Shown here piece by piece: positions 43,429 through 55,680 of a DNA stretch of 64,000 nucleotides. The position numbers and the translations under genes were made by a program. Location of the stretch: NCBI RefSeq assembly GCF_021405525.1, contig NZ_JAGQAG010000001.1, positions 2,232,001-2,296,000 on the forward strand, written 5' to 3'. The notes beneath the pieces are model-generated. The model did no database searches. It worked only from the letters and a program-made list of their open reading frames with translations, and was not told the origin of the DNA. The stretch comes from Ruegeria pomeroyi. Its GTDB lineage: Bacteria > Pseudomonadota > Alphaproteobacteria > Rhodobacterales > Rhodobacteraceae. Each line of letters begins with the position of its first letter. Positions within the stretch are counted from its first letter, which is position 1.

Positions 43429-43716
43429 TTATTCGTTGGTCTCGACCACCATCAGTTCGCGTTCCGATGCGCCGCGCGCATGGTCCAGCGCCGCCTGATA
43501 TTCGGGCGAGTTGTAACAATCCACCGCCGCCTCGACGCTGGGAAATCTGGCGACCACGTTGCGCGGGCGCTCCTTGCCCTCAAGCTGAACGAAACGGCCA
43601 CCCCGCGCGACAAATGTGCCGCCGTGTTTGGCAATGGCGGGCCCGGCCAGTTCGGCATATTTTCCATATGCTTCGGCGTCTGTCACCGTCACATGTGCAA
43701 TCCAGAGTGCACCCAT
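43429..43716 (-). CDS. DUF1330 family protein
   Basis: A 95-residue ferredoxin-like-fold protein. The start at 43716 (MGALWIAHVTVTDAEAYGKY) aligns with family members; upstream open frame lies in alaS. FVARGGRFVQLEGKERPRNVVARF and the CYNSPEYQAALDHA segment are DUF1330 hallmarks. It starts four bases after alaS ends and is likely cotranscribed. Function is unknown. Confidence 0.88.
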   Translation of the reverse strand: MGALWIAHVTVTDAEAYGKYAELAGPAIAKHGGTFVARGGRFVQLEGKERPRNVVARFPSVEAAVDCYNSPEYQAALDHARGASERELMVVETNE

Positions 43717-43720
43717 CGTC

Positions 43721-46393
43721 TTATCCTCCCAATACCTGTTCCGCGGCCTTGATCGCCGCATCCGCTTTGCCTGCATCCTGACCGCCGCCCTGGGCCATGT
43801 CGGCACGGCCACCGCCGCCCTTGCCACCCAGTTCGGTCACGGCCGCGCGCACCAGATCGACCGCCGACACCCGGTCGGTCAGATCGGCCGTCACCCCGGC
43901 AGCCACCGCTACCTTGCCGCCGGTATCGGCGATCAGCAGCACCGCACCCGACCCCAGCCGGTCCTTGTGCTCGTCGATCAGCGCCGGCAGGTCCTTGCCC
44001 GATACACCCGACAGGACCTGCGCAAGGAAAGGCACACCGTTCACCTCGCGCGCCTCGGCGCCACCGCCCTGCCCGGCCCCACCGGCCATGGCCAGATCGC
44101 GGCGCAACTGCGCCACCTCGTTCTGGAGCGCCTTGCGCTCGTCCAACAGCGCCCGCACCCGCTCGGCCACCTCGGCCGGTTGCGCCTTGAGCATCGCTGT
44201 CACCTCGGACAGACGACCAACCTCCTGCGACAGGTGTTCGAACGCGGCCTGCCCGGTCAGCGCCTCGATCCGGCGTACCCCGGCGCTCGACGCGCTATCG
44301 CCCAGGATCACGAACATGCCGATATCGCCGGTCTGCGCCACATGGGTGCCGCCGCACAGCTCGATCGACCAGGTCTTGCCATCGGCACCCTTGCCGGTCT
44401 CGGCCCGGCCCATGGACACCACCCGGACCTCGTCGCCGTATTTCTCGCCGAACAGCGCCTGCGCCCCGATGGCGCGGGCATCGTCGGGGGTCATGATCCG
44501 CGTCTCGACCCGCGAGTTCTGCCGGATGAACCGGTTCACCTCGGTGCCGACCCGGGCAAGTTCCGCCTCGCTCAGTGCCTTGGCATGGCTGAAATCGAAG
44601 CGCAGCCGGTCGGCGGCGTTCAACGAGCCGCGCTGGGCCACATGATCGCCCAATGCCTCGCGCAGCGCCTCGTGCAACAGGTGCGTGGCCGAGTGGTTGG
44701 CCCGGATCGCGCTGCGGCGGGCATGATCCACCTCCAGCTCGACCGCATCGCCCTTGGCCAGCGTGCCGCGCTCCATCGTCACCTTATGGGCATAGACCTT
44801 GCCATCGGCGAACTTGCGCGTGTCCTCGACCAGGGCCACGTGATCGCGGTTCTCCAGCCGGCGGATCACGCCGCTATCACCGACCTGACCACCGGATTCG
44901 CCATAGAACGGGGTCTGGTTGGTCACCACCCAGCCGCTGCCGCCCTCGGCAATCCTGTCGCTGACCGCACCATCGACCACCAGCACCAACACCTGCCCCT
45001 CGGCCTTTTCGGTGTCATAGCCCAGGAAATCGGTCGCGCCCGCGACATCCAGCACGTCGAACCAGACGGCATTGTCCGCCGCCTCGCCCGAGCCCGCCCA
45101 GGCGGCGCGCGCCTTGGCCTTCTGCTCGGCCATCGCGGCGTCGAACCCGTCGGTATCGACCTTGCGGCCCTTCTCGCGCAGCGCGTCCTGCGTCAGGTCC
45201 AGCGGAAACCCGTAAGTGTCATACAGCTTGAACGCCGCCTCGCCCGGCAGCGGCGCGCCCTCGGGCAGCGCGCCCAACTCGTCATCCAGCAGTTTCAGGC
45301 CCCGGTCCAGCGTCTGCTTGAACCGGGTTTCTTCCAACAGCAGAGTTTCTTCGATCAGCGCCTGCGCCCGTCCCAGTTCCGGATAGGCCGCGCCCATCTG
45401 GCCCACCAGCGTGCGCACCAGCCGGTGCATCACCGGGTCCTTGGCACCCAACAGATGGGCATGCCGCATCGCCCGCCGCATGATCCGGCGCAGCACATAG
45501 CCGCGCCCGTCATTGCTGGGCATCACCCCATCCGCGATCAGGAACGAGGTAGACCGCAGGTGATCGGCGATCACCCGGTGGTGCGCGTTCTGATCGCCAT
45601 AGGGATCGACACTGGTGGCATCGGCCGAGGCCTCGATCAGCGCCTTGAACAGGTCGGTGTCATAGTTGTCATGGCTGCCCTGAAGCAGCGCGCCGATCCG
45701 CTCCAGCCCCATTCCGGTGTCGATCGACTGCATGTCGAGATCGACCATCGAGCCGTCCTCGAACTTCTCGTTCTGCATGAAGACGATGTTCCAGATCTCG
45801 ATGAACCGGTCGCCATCCTCTTCCGGGCTGCCCGGAGGGCCACCCCAGATATGGTCGCCATGGTCATAGAAGATCTCGGTGCAGGGGCCGCAGGGGCCAG
45901 TCGGGCCCATCTGCCAGAAATTGTCCGAGGTGGCGATGCGGATGATCCGGTTCTCGGGCACGCCCACCTTCTTCCAGATCTCGAAGGCCTCGTCATCGGT
46001 GTGATAGACCGTGGTATAAAGCTTGTCCTTGGGGATGTCGAAATCGCGGGTGATCAGTTCCCAGGCAAAGGGGATCGCCTCGGATTTGAAATAATCGCCA
46101 AATGAGAAGTTGCCGAGCATTTCGAAAAACGTGTGATGCCGGGCGGTATAACCCACATTGTCGAGGTCGTTGTGCTTGCCGCCCGCCCGCACGCATTTCT
46201 GTGCGGTGGTGGCGCGGACATAGTCGCGCTTGTCTACCCCGGTAAAGCAGTTCTTGAACTGCACCATGCCCGAATTGGTGAACATCAGCGTCGGGTCGTT
46301 GCGTGGCACCAGCGGGCTGGACGGGACGATCGTATGCCCCTGCTTCGCGAAATAGTTCAGAAAGGTCGATCGGATATCGTTCAGGCTGGGCAT
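43721..46393 (-). CDS. alaS: Alanyl-tRNA synthetase
   Basis: An 890-residue class II synthetase, the usual length. The start at 46393 gives the conserved [20 protein letters not shown]. Catalytic motifs are [10 protein letters not shown] and [10 protein letters not shown]. The editing domain has metal residues in [13 protein letters not shown] and [15 protein letters not shown]. The C-terminal Gly-rich region [16 protein letters not shown] is the C-Ala linker. It charges tRNA-Ala and edits misacylated Ser and Gly. Confidence 0.97.
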   Translation of the reverse strand: MPSLNDIRSTFLNYFAKQGHTIVPSSPLVPRNDPTLMFTNSGMVQFKNCFTGVDKRDYVRATTAQKCVRAGGKHNDLDNVGYTARHHTFFEMLGNFSFGDYFKSEAIPFAWELITRDFDIPKDKLYTTVYHTDDEAFEIWKKVGVPENRIIRIATSDNFWQMGPTGPCGPCTEIFYDHGDHIWGGPPGSPEEDGDRFIEIWNIVFMQNEKFEDGSMVDLDMQSIDTGMGLERIGALLQGSHDNYDTDLFKALIEASADATSVDPYGDQNAHHRVIADHLRSTSFLIADGVMPSNDGRGYVLRRIMRRAMRHAHLLGAKDPVMHRLVRTLVGQMGAAYPELGRAQALIEETLLLEETRFKQTLDRGLKLLDDELGALPEGAPLPGEAAFKLYDTYGFPLDLTQDALREKGRKVDTDGFDAAMAEQKAKARAAWAGSGEAADNAVWFDVLDVAGATDFLGYDTEKAEGQVLVLVVDGAVSDRIAEGGSGWVVTNQTPFYGESGGQVGDSGVIRRLENRDHVALVEDTRKFADGKVYAHKVTMERGTLAKGDAVELEVDHARRSAIRANHSATHLLHEALREALGDHVAQRGSLNAADRLRFDFSHAKALSEAELARVGTEVNRFIRQNSRVETRIMTPDDARAIGAQALFGEKYGDEVRVVSMGRAETGKGADGKTWSIELCGGTHVAQTGDIGMFVILGDSASSAGVRRIEALTGQAAFEHLSQEVGRLSEVTAMLKAQPAEVAERVRALLDERKALQNEVAQLRRDLAMAGGAGQGGGAEAREVNGVPFLAQVLSGVSGKDLPALIDEHKDRLGSGAVLLIADTGGKVAVAAGVTADLTDRVSAVDLVRAAVTELGGKGGGGRADMAQGGGQDAGKADAAIKAAEQVLGG

Positions 46394-46481
46394 TCTGGCT
46401 CTCTCGGCGCGAATTCGACAAGGTCTGAGCCGGTTTAGCCGCAGCGTAAGCGATAGTCCACTCCTCGCAGCCGCAGCGCAG

Positions 46482-46511
46482 AAAAATGGGGCGCCCGCCA
46501 TTGGACGCCCC
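46482..46511 (-). terminator. Terminator after recA
   Basis: On the minus strand GGGGCG and CGCCCC (46506-46511 and 46488-46493) form a stem, followed by ATTTTT, between recA and alaS. Confidence 0.75.
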
Positions 46512-46541
46512 CGTTGTCAGATTGCCTGGCCGCGGGTCTGG

Positions 46542-47603
46542 TCAGGCTTCGAGGATGTCCTCGCCATCTTCGGTCATGTCGAACTCCAGCCCGTGCGCGG
46601 CGCGGATCTTGTCTTCGATCGCCAACGCAATCGACTGGTTTTCCTTGAGAAAGGTCTTGGCGTTCTCACGGCCCTGGCCGATCCGCTCATCTCCGTAAGA
46701 GAACCAGCTGCCGGATTTCTCGACCACGCCGGCCTTGACGCCCAGATCCAGCAACTCACCGGTCTTCGAGATACCCTCGCCATACATGATGTCGAACTCG
46801 ACCTGCTTGAAGGGTGGCGCCACCTTGTTCTTGACCACCTTGACGCGGGTGGCGTTGCCCACAACCTCGTCACGGTCCTTGATGGCACCGATGCGGCGGA
46901 TATCCAGGCGGACCGAGCTGTAGAATTTCAGCGCGTTGCCACCGGTGGTGGTTTCCGGGCTGCCAAACATCACGCCGATCTTCATCCGGATCTGGTTGAT
47001 GAAGATCACCATGCATTTCGAACGGCTGATCGAACCGGTCAGCTTGCGCATGGCCTGGCTCATCAGGCGCGCCTGCACGCCGACGCTGGAATCACCCATG
47101 TCGCCTTCAAGTTCCGATTTGGGGGTCAGCGCAGCGACCGAATCGACCACGACCATGTTGACCGCGCCCGAGCGCACCAGCGTGTCGGTGATCTCCAGCG
47201 CCTGTTCACCGGTATCGGGCTGGCTGATCAGAAGTTCATCCAGATCGACGCCCAGCTTGCGCGCATATTGCGGGTCGAGCGCATGTTCGGCATCGACGAA
47301 TGCACAGACGCCACCGCGTTTCTGCTGTTCGGCGATGCAATGCAGGGTCAGCGTTGTCTTGCCCGAACTTTCCGGCCCGTAAATCTCGACAATCCGCCCC
47401 ATCGGCAGACCGCCGATTCCCAGCGCGATATCCAACCCCAGCGAGCCGGTCGAACTTGCCTCGATCTCCTGAATGGCGTTCTCGCCGCCAAGTTTCATGA
47501 TCGAGCCTTTGCCGAACTGCCGCTCGATCTGGGCCAGGGCGCTGTCCAGCGCCTTTTGCTTGTCCGCGTTCTGTTTGCTGCTCATCGTCAGAAGATCCGC
47601 CAT
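46542..47603 (-). CDS. recA: Recombinase RecA
   Basis: A 353-residue DNA strand-exchange ATPase. Walker A is [14 protein letters not shown], Walker B is [10 protein letters not shown], loop L1 lies before [20 protein letters not shown], and L2 is [16 protein letters not shown]. It acts in repair and as coprotease for LexA. A GTTC-N7-GTTC SOS box lies about 55 bases before the start, so it is very likely LexA-controlled. Confidence 0.98.
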   Translation of the reverse strand: MADLLTMSSKQNADKQKALDSALAQIERQFGKGSIMKLGGENAIQEIEASSTGSLGLDIALGIGGLPMGRIVEIYGPESSGKTTLTLHCIAEQQKRGGVCAFVDAEHALDPQYARKLGVDLDELLISQPDTGEQALEITDTLVRSGAVNMVVVDSVAALTPKSELEGDMGDSSVGVQARLMSQAMRKLTGSISRSKCMVIFINQIRMKIGVMFGSPETTTGGNALKFYSSVRLDIRRIGAIKDRDEVVGNATRVKVVKNKVAPPFKQVEFDIMYGEGISKTGELLDLGVKAGVVEKSGSWFSYGDERIGQGRENAKTFLKENQSIALAIEDKIRAAHGLEFDMTEDGEDILEA

Positions 47604-47657
47604 AATCCTGTCCCCTTCCTTGTGTCACAGGCCGTCTCGGGCCGCAATCGGGTCTTT

Positions 47658-47672
47658 GTTCACCTCTTGTTC
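47658..47672 (-). promoter_or_regulatory. SOS (LexA) box upstream of recA
   Basis: GTTC-ACCTCTT-GTTC on the plus strand, the direct-repeat LexA box known in alphaproteobacteria. A TTGACC (47680-47685, minus strand) just upstream may be the -35 of recA. Confidence 0.85.
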
Positions 47673-47795
47673 CTTATGGGGTCAAAAGGAGAACATTTCA
47701 AACAAAATCTTTCTTATTCACTCTTTTCCAATTGTGTTAAGGAGTGGTTTACGCTGAACAGGTTCCATGGGTCAGGCAGGAGGGTTGGAGAGCAG

Positions 47796-48389
47796 ATGCT
47801 TGTTTTCTTTAAGGAAAGACTCGTACTTCTCTCTGTCCCCAAGACCGGAACCACCGCTTATCAGACCGCGCTGCGTGCCCGCGCTGACATTGTCGTGTCC
47901 GACCCGCCCGAGTTGAAACATGCGCCCATTTACCGCTATGACCGGTTTTTTCGACCGATTTTCGAGAAGATGTTCGGGGTCGAGATGGAGATCATGGCCG
48001 TGGTGCGCGAGCCGGTCGACTGGCTTGGCAGCTGGTATCGCTATCGCCAGCGCCCTTTCATGCAGGGCAAACCGAACGCGACCCATGGCATCAGCTTCGA
48101 TGACTTCGTGAGCGCCTATATGCAGGGCAAGCGCCCAGGGTTTGCCAATGTCGGCTCCCAGGCGCGGTTTCTGACCCCGCGTCCCAATGGCTGTACCGTC
48201 AGCCATCTGTTCAAATACGAGAACCAACCGGGCATTCGCGCCTTTCTGCAAGACCGCTTGCAGACCGAGATCGCTCCGGCCCGGGAGAATGTCTCGCCCG
48301 ATCTGCCGCTTGAGCTGTCCCCCGACATCGCCGAGCGGCTGCGCCGCAAATGCGCCGACGAGTTCGAGTTGCACGCGCGCGCCACCTGA
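47796..48389 (+). CDS. Sulfotransferase-like protein
   Basis: A 197-residue protein starting MLVFFKERLVLLSVPKTGTT. The VPKTGTTAYQTAL segment matches the 5'-phosphosulfate-binding loop of PAPS-dependent sulfotransferases, and AVVREPVDWLGSWYRYR the 3'-phosphate-binding RxPxxxxxS motif. It is shorter than typical sulfotransferases and ends convergently six bases before cckA. The real acceptor is unknown. Its upstream region also holds the divergent recA promoter. A sulfatase exists elsewhere in the window, without a shared operon. Confidence 0.75.
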   Translation: MLVFFKERLVLLSVPKTGTTAYQTALRARADIVVSDPPELKHAPIYRYDRFFRPIFEKMFGVEMEIMAVVREPVDWLGSWYRYRQRPFMQGKPNATHGISFDDFVSAYMQGKRPGFANVGSQARFLTPRPNGCTVSHLFKYENQPGIRAFLQDRLQTEIAPARENVSPDLPLELSPDIAERLRRKCADEFELHARAT

Positions 48390-48395
48390 ACAGGA

Positions 48396-50702
48396 TCAGT
48401 GCAGCTGCTGGTGCACCGTTTCGGTCAGCTGCGTCAGAGAGAAGGGTTTGGGCAGGAACACGGAATTGGGCAGCGCACTTTCGGTCTCGCCAAAAGCCCC
48501 CTCGGAATAGCCGGAAACAAAGACAACACGCACATCGGGCCGTTCCTGCAACGCCTTTCGGACCCAGGTGGGGCCGTCCAGTCCGGGCATCACAACATCG
48601 GTAACAAAGACATCGACGGCCAGTTCGGGATCCTCAAGCAGGCGCAGCGCCTCTTCGGCCGAATCCGCCTCGATCACAGTATAGCCGCGCAGCCGTAGCG
48701 CGCGCGAGGCGAATGCCCGCACTGGCGCCTCGTCCTCGACCAACAACACGACACCCGCGCCATGGGTCGCCAAAGGTTTCTCAGGCCGCGTGGGCGCCGG
48801 GATCTCTTCGTCCGCCACCGCCTGATAGGCTGGCAGGTAGAGTGTGAATTCAGTTCCCTTGCCCAGAACGCTGTCGACGAAGATAAATCCGCCGGTCTGC
48901 TTGACGATACCGTAAACTGTAGAGAGGCCAAGGCCGGTGCCTTCGCCGGTGCGCTTGGTGGTGTAGAAGGGTTCGAAGATTTTTTGCAACTTGTCAGGCT
49001 CGATCCCGGTCCCCTCGTCCCGCACTTTGACGGTGACATATTCACCGATCGGAAGGGTGGCTCGGTCCCGCTCCAGCGGTTCTTCCAAGCTCACCATTTC
49101 GGTTTCAATTCGGATTTCACCCCCTTTGGGCATCGAGTCTCGGGCATTGACGACTAGGTTCATCAGCACCTGTTCCAGCTGTCGCTTGTCAGCACGCACC
49201 GATTTCAGCACCGGATCATGACTTAGGGTGAGCGTTACCTTCTCCCCCACAAGCCGGTTCAGCAGGTGGATCAGGTCCGCCAGCGTGTCGCGCAGGTCCA
49301 GGACCTCAGGTCGCAGGGTTTGTTTGCGCGAAAAGGCCAAGAGCTGGCTGACCAGCGCCGCAGCCCGGTTAGCGTTCTGGTTGATCTGCACCAGATCACC
49401 ATAGTCAGGATCACCCTGATCGTGGCGCAGCAGCAAGAGATCGCAATGGCCCGAAATCGCCGTCAGCAGGTTGTTAAAATCATGCGCGACGCCACCCGCA
49501 AGTTGACCAACCGCCTGCATTTTCTGACTTTGCACGAATTGCGCCTCAAGCGTCTTGAGTTCGGTGGCATCGTTCAGCACCGCTATCAACCCGGTCTGCC
49601 CTGCCTCGCTGATCGGGCTCAGCGTGACCTGCACGAACATTTCGCTGTCACACCCACTTAGGCGCAGGAATTCCGACCGGGGGGCACCGGCCTCTTCCGC
49701 GGTTTGGCGTAGCCAGTCGGGAATCGGCCGTCCCAAACCCATCATCAACTGGTCGAGCGTCGTGTCAGGCTCTACCGGTCCGCCCAGCAGGTCCTGCGCT
49801 AGCCGGTTCACCTCCAGCACCTTGCCCGTCGCCGTCAGACGCATCATCGCCACCGGCAGGGTGGCGAAATCGGGCGCCTCGCCCTGCCCAAGTTCCCCCT
49901 TGAAGGGGATCAGGAACAGTTCCTGCCGGCCCGGACTGTTGGAGATTTCGACCACGATCGCAGGCGCGTTGCCCTCGCCCGTGCTGACATGGTTGATCTC
50001 GCCCGGGCGATACGGCAGTTGCAGAAACAGCCGGTCCAACGATTTTATCCGCGAACCGACAAAGCTGCGCGCCGCCTCGTTCATGAACAGCACCGCGCCC
50101 GAGCGCCCGATGGTCAGCATCGGCAATGGCAGGTTGTCGGCGCGGCTGCTGGCGGCGGTGCGATCGGTGATATCCTCGACCCGCCAAAGAAATCCGACGT
50201 CGCCCAGCACATGCACCGACAGGCGGATATGGCCGCGCCGTGTCACCACATCCTCGCGCGCGTTACCTTCGATCCGGGCCCGGCATTGCAAGCGGTAGAG
50301 CACCGCCGAGGGATTGCCGAAGATCGAGCGCAGCGTGGCGCCAAGTGTCTCGTCCGCGGTGCCCGAGAACCGGATCGAGGCGGCGGCGTTGCGGGCCTGT
50401 ATCGCGCCCTCTTCATCGGTCACAAAACTCGGGGTGGCGTCCTTTTCGATGAATCCCGCCAGAAACCCGCGCATCTGGGTTTCGACCCCGCGCGTGTTGC
50501 GTCCCTGATAAAGCAGCCATCCGGTGACCAGCACCGAGGCCCCTCCCGCCGCGACTAACGCCTTCTGCGCGAATCCGGACAGGTCCCAGAAGACGGCCGC
50601 GCCAAAGGCCGCCAATGCCAGCAACAGCATCGCGACCGCCCGCGCGCGGGCACTGCGCCACGTGGACTGCACAGGTGGGATCGAGGCGGTGAATTCGGTC
50701 AC
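48396..50702 (-). CDS. cckA: Hybrid sensor histidine kinase/response regulator CckA
   Basis: A 768-residue bifunctional kinase-phosphatase. Two N-terminal membrane helices (about residues 22-62) precede PAS-like regions. The phosphorylated His407 is in LAGGVAHDFNNLL, N and G boxes are LMNLVVNARDSMPKGG and DEGTGIEPDKL, and a receiver domain (about 645-765) has Asp in FVTDVVMPGLDG. This is the CckA order. In alphaproteobacteria CckA phosphorylates ChpT, then CtrA; in Rhodobacterales this affects motility and gene transfer agents. chpT and ctrA are outside the window. Confidence 0.95.
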   Translation of the reverse strand: MTEFTASIPPVQSTWRSARARAVAMLLLALAAFGAAVFWDLSGFAQKALVAAGGASVLVTGWLLYQGRNTRGVETQMRGFLAGFIEKDATPSFVTDEEGAIQARNAAASIRFSGTADETLGATLRSIFGNPSAVLYRLQCRARIEGNAREDVVTRRGHIRLSVHVLGDVGFLWRVEDITDRTAASSRADNLPLPMLTIGRSGAVLFMNEAARSFVGSRIKSLDRLFLQLPYRPGEINHVSTGEGNAPAIVVEISNSPGRQELFLIPFKGELGQGEAPDFATLPVAMMRLTATGKVLEVNRLAQDLLGGPVEPDTTLDQLMMGLGRPIPDWLRQTAEEAGAPRSEFLRLSGCDSEMFVQVTLSPISEAGQTGLIAVLNDATELKTLEAQFVQSQKMQAVGQLAGGVAHDFNNLLTAISGHCDLLLLRHDQGDPDYGDLVQINQNANRAAALVSQLLAFSRKQTLRPEVLDLRDTLADLIHLLNRLVGEKVTLTLSHDPVLKSVRADKRQLEQVLMNLVVNARDSMPKGGEIRIETEMVSLEEPLERDRATLPIGEYVTVKVRDEGTGIEPDKLQKIFEPFYTTKRTGEGTGLGLSTVYGIVKQTGGFIFVDSVLGKGTEFTLYLPAYQAVADEEIPAPTRPEKPLATHGAGVVLLVEDEAPVRAFASRALRLRGYTVIEADSAEEALRLLEDPELAVDVFVTDVVMPGLDGPTWVRKALQERPDVRVVFVSGYSEGAFGETESALPNSVFLPKPFSLTQLTETVHQQLH

Positions 50703-50807
50703 ATTCCGGCTCCGGCATTTGAGTCGTCAGGACTTTGTCGCCCATCAAGGGTTAAGTCCGCTTTAACGCGACCCATCCGCCCGTGACTCCAACTATCCTT
50801 ATGGTTG

Positions 50808-51983
50808 TTAAAACTCGGAATGTATTCTCGTCAAGAGTGCAAGATAGAAACCGTCTGTGCCTGATAGCACATCCCAACGGCGACAATCGTCCTGTTTCCA
50901 GTCGCCCGCATCCAGAAACGCCTGCACCGCGCCGTCATTCTCCTCGGTCAGCATCGAGCAGGTGGCATAGGCCAGCACCCCGCCCGGTGCAGTCAGAGCA
51001 GCGGCGCGTTGCAGGATCTCGCGCTGGACTGCCAGCAAGGCGGTGAATTTCTCTTCGGTCAGGTCCCACTTGCCAGCGGGCGCCCGACGCCACGAGCCGC
51101 TGCCCGAACAGGGCGCATCGGCCAGCACCAGGTCGAAAGGCGCCGCTCGCGTCGCTTCGTCGGTATCAAGCAGACGCACCCGCGCCCCGGCCCGGGCCGC
51201 GCGCGCCGGCAGGTCGCGCATGCGCTGCGGGGCGGCGTCATGGGCGAACACCTCGATCCCCGGAACCGCCGCCAGCGCCAGCGTCTTGCCCCCGCCCCCG
51301 GCGCAATAATCAAGCACGCGCATGCCCGGCGCCAGCGGCAGGGCAGCCACGATGGCCTGGCTGGCGGCATCCTGCAACTCGACCAGCCCGTCCAGATAGG
51401 CGGTCGAGCGGGCGATACCACGGGCGCCTTCGGTCACTTCCAGCGCGGTGTCGCAGGCGGGATGCGGCTGGGTTGCGATCCCTTCACCCGCCAATGCGGC
51501 GATGGCGCCGGGGCGGTCGGTGCGGGCGGTATTGACCCGCAGATGCACCGGCGCGCGGCTCTGCATGATTTCGCCCGCCTGTTGCGCCTGTGCGCCCAGG
51601 CTGGCCTGGAAACGGGGCCAGAGCCAGTCGGGAATATCCGCCGCTTCGGCCCCCGGCGCGGGGTCGCGTCCACCGGCCTGTTCCTCGGGTGCAAGCGGCG
51701 CGGGCGCATGGCCGATACCGGTAAACAGATCCGCAACGGTCAAGCCCTGTGCCCGGCACAGGCCCAGGATCAGGCCGCGCCCGGTCTCGGCCCCGCCGCG
51801 TGCCGCAAAGGAGCGTCGGGCGCGCAGCGCGTCGAACACATGGTCACGCAGCGCCGCGCGATCCTTGGACCCGGCAAACCGCGAGCGGCGCGCCCAGCCA
51901 GTCAGCGCCCGTTCGGCGGGCTTTCCGGCCAGGATCTCGTCCAGAACCTCGATCGCGGCCTGAAGCCGGGCGGCGGGGGTCAT
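50808..51983 (-). CDS. 16S rRNA m5C methyltransferase RsmB-like
   Basis: A 391-residue RNA methyltransferase. An N-terminal NusB-like helical domain (about 1-70) is followed by a SAM-binding core (MRVLDYCAGGGGKTLALA). The two catalytic cysteines of the RsmB/Nop2 family lie in LADAPCSGSGSWRRAP and YATCSMLTEEN. It would methylate position 967 of 16S rRNA. Spacing suggests an operon guaB-MBL-rsmB, with 3 bases to the upstream gene. Confidence 0.88.
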   Translation of the reverse strand: MTPAARLQAAIEVLDEILAGKPAERALTGWARRSRFAGSKDRAALRDHVFDALRARRSFAARGGAETGRGLILGLCRAQGLTVADLFTGIGHAPAPLAPEEQAGGRDPAPGAEAADIPDWLWPRFQASLGAQAQQAGEIMQSRAPVHLRVNTARTDRPGAIAALAGEGIATQPHPACDTALEVTEGARGIARSTAYLDGLVELQDAASQAIVAALPLAPGMRVLDYCAGGGGKTLALAAVPGIEVFAHDAAPQRMRDLPARAARAGARVRLLDTDEATRAAPFDLVLADAPCSGSGSWRRAPAGKWDLTEEKFTALLAVQREILQRAAALTAPGGVLAYATCSMLTEENDGAVQAFLDAGDWKQDDCRRWDVLSGTDGFYLALLTRIHSEF

Positions 51984-51986
51984 CTC

Positions 51987-54268
<2,282 letters not shown>

Positions 54269-54392
54269 TTATCCACCGGGTAAAAGGGCCAGCGCGCAGA
54301 AAACGGACGCGCCCGACCCTGATCTGTGTCAAGGCAGCGTCACGCAGGCGCGCTATCCCTGCCTCTTGCGCGAATGAAGAAAGGAAACGCCC

Positions 54393-55550
54393 ATGTCCGG
54401 CCCTCTCAGCGGCACCCTCGTTCTGGACCTGACCCATGTTCTGGCGGGACCCTTTGCCAGCATGACACTGGCCGATCTGGGCGCTCGGGTCATCAAGGTC
54501 GAGCGCCCCGGACAGGGCGATGACACCCGCGCCTTTCCCCCGTTCAAGGGTGGCAAGAGCGCCTATTTTGCCACCATCAATCATGGCAAGGAAAGCATCG
54601 CGCTCGACCTCAAGGCGCCCGAGGACCGGGCCATTTTCGACCGGTTGCTGGCGCGGGCCGATATCCTGCTGGAAAACTACCGCCCCGGCGTGATGGAGCG
54701 GCTGGGCTACGGCTGGGAGGCGCTGCATGCGCGTCACCCAAAGCTGATTTATGGCGCCGTCTCGGGCTTTGGCCATACCGGCCCCGAGGCGCAGCGTCCC
54801 GCCTATGACATGGTGGTGCAGGCGCGTGGCGGGGTGATGTCGATCACCGGCGAGCGCGACCGCGAACCGGTGCGCGTCGGCGCCTCGATCGGCGATATCG
54901 TGGCGGGCATGTATCTGGTGCAAGGCGTGCTGGCCGCCCTGTTGCAGGTAGACCGCGGCGGCGCGGGGCAAAAGATCGATGTGGCGATGCTCGACAGCCA
55001 GTTAGCACTTCTGGAACATGCTATCGCCATCACCAGCGTCACCGGCGAGCCGCCACGCCCCTCGGGTGCGCGGCATCCCTCGATCACCCCGTTCGAGACC
55101 TTTCACGCCGAGGATGGGCTTTTCGTCATCGCCGCCGGCAATGACGGCCTTTTTGCCCGCCTCTGCGACGCGCTGGAGCTGCCGCTGGCGGATGATCCGC
55201 GCTTTGCCACCAACCCGGCCCGCTGCCAGAATGCGCGGCTTTTGAAACGGCTGATCGAGGCGGTGACCATCGACCGGCCAAAGGCGCATTGGATCGACAC
55301 CCTGACCCGCGCGGGCATTCCCACCGGCCCGATCCAGAACGTGGCCGAGGTGTTGAACGATCCGCAGATCCGCGCCCGCAACATGGTGGTCGATGTGCTG
55401 GGACCCGATGGCGCCCCGGCCTATACCGCTGCTGGCAACCCGATCAAGATGACCGACTTGCCCGACCCGGCCACCCGCGCCCCGGCGCCGGATCTGGATG
55501 CGGATCGGGCCGCGATTCTGGATTGGCTCGACAAAGACGCAGCCGACTGA
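54393..55550 (+). CDS. CaiB/BaiF family (class III) CoA-transferase
   Basis: A 385-residue CoA-transferase. LDLTHVLAGPFASMTLADLGARVIKVE is the family N-terminus, with ENYRPGVMERLGYGWEAL and a YDMVVQARGGVMSITG segment. The catalytic Asp is expected near residue 170 in ASIGDIVAGMYLVQG. It transfers CoA between carboxylic acids. A GAAAGGAA site precedes the ATG. The substrate is unknown; the downstream ferredoxin-ASKHA gene shares no obvious pathway with it. Confidence 0.88.
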   Translation: MSGPLSGTLVLDLTHVLAGPFASMTLADLGARVIKVERPGQGDDTRAFPPFKGGKSAYFATINHGKESIALDLKAPEDRAIFDRLLARADILLENYRPGVMERLGYGWEALHARHPKLIYGAVSGFGHTGPEAQRPAYDMVVQARGGVMSITGERDREPVRVGASIGDIVAGMYLVQGVLAALLQVDRGGAGQKIDVAMLDSQLALLEHAIAITSVTGEPPRPSGARHPSITPFETFHAEDGLFVIAAGNDGLFARLCDALELPLADDPRFATNPARCQNARLLKRLIEAVTIDRPKAHWIDTLTRAGIPTGPIQNVAEVLNDPQIRARNMVVDVLGPDGAPAYTAAGNPIKMTDLPDPATRAPAPDLDADRAAILDWLDKDAAD

Positions 55551-55636
55551 ACCCACATCCAGGCCACATCTTTTTGCGGTAAATGCCGCCACCGGACAGG
55601 AAAATGCCGCGCGTCGCCTTTCCGTCGGCTCAAAAC

Positions 55637-55656
55637 ACAATATTGTCGCGCACAAT
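55637..55656. promoter_or_regulatory. Overlapping palindromes upstream of the ASKHA activator
   Basis: ACAATATTGT (55637-55646) is a perfect palindrome, and ATTGT-CGCGC-ACAAT (55642-55656) shares its right arm. Three ACAAT half-sites lie about 25-45 bases before the start codon, suggesting an operator. Confidence 0.35.
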
Positions 55657-55680
55657 CGGTACTCCGGAAGGCAGAAAGTC

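Noticed and set aside
43616-46105. Open frame of 829 codons on the plus strand
   Set aside because: Antisense to alaS, whose protein is unmistakable.
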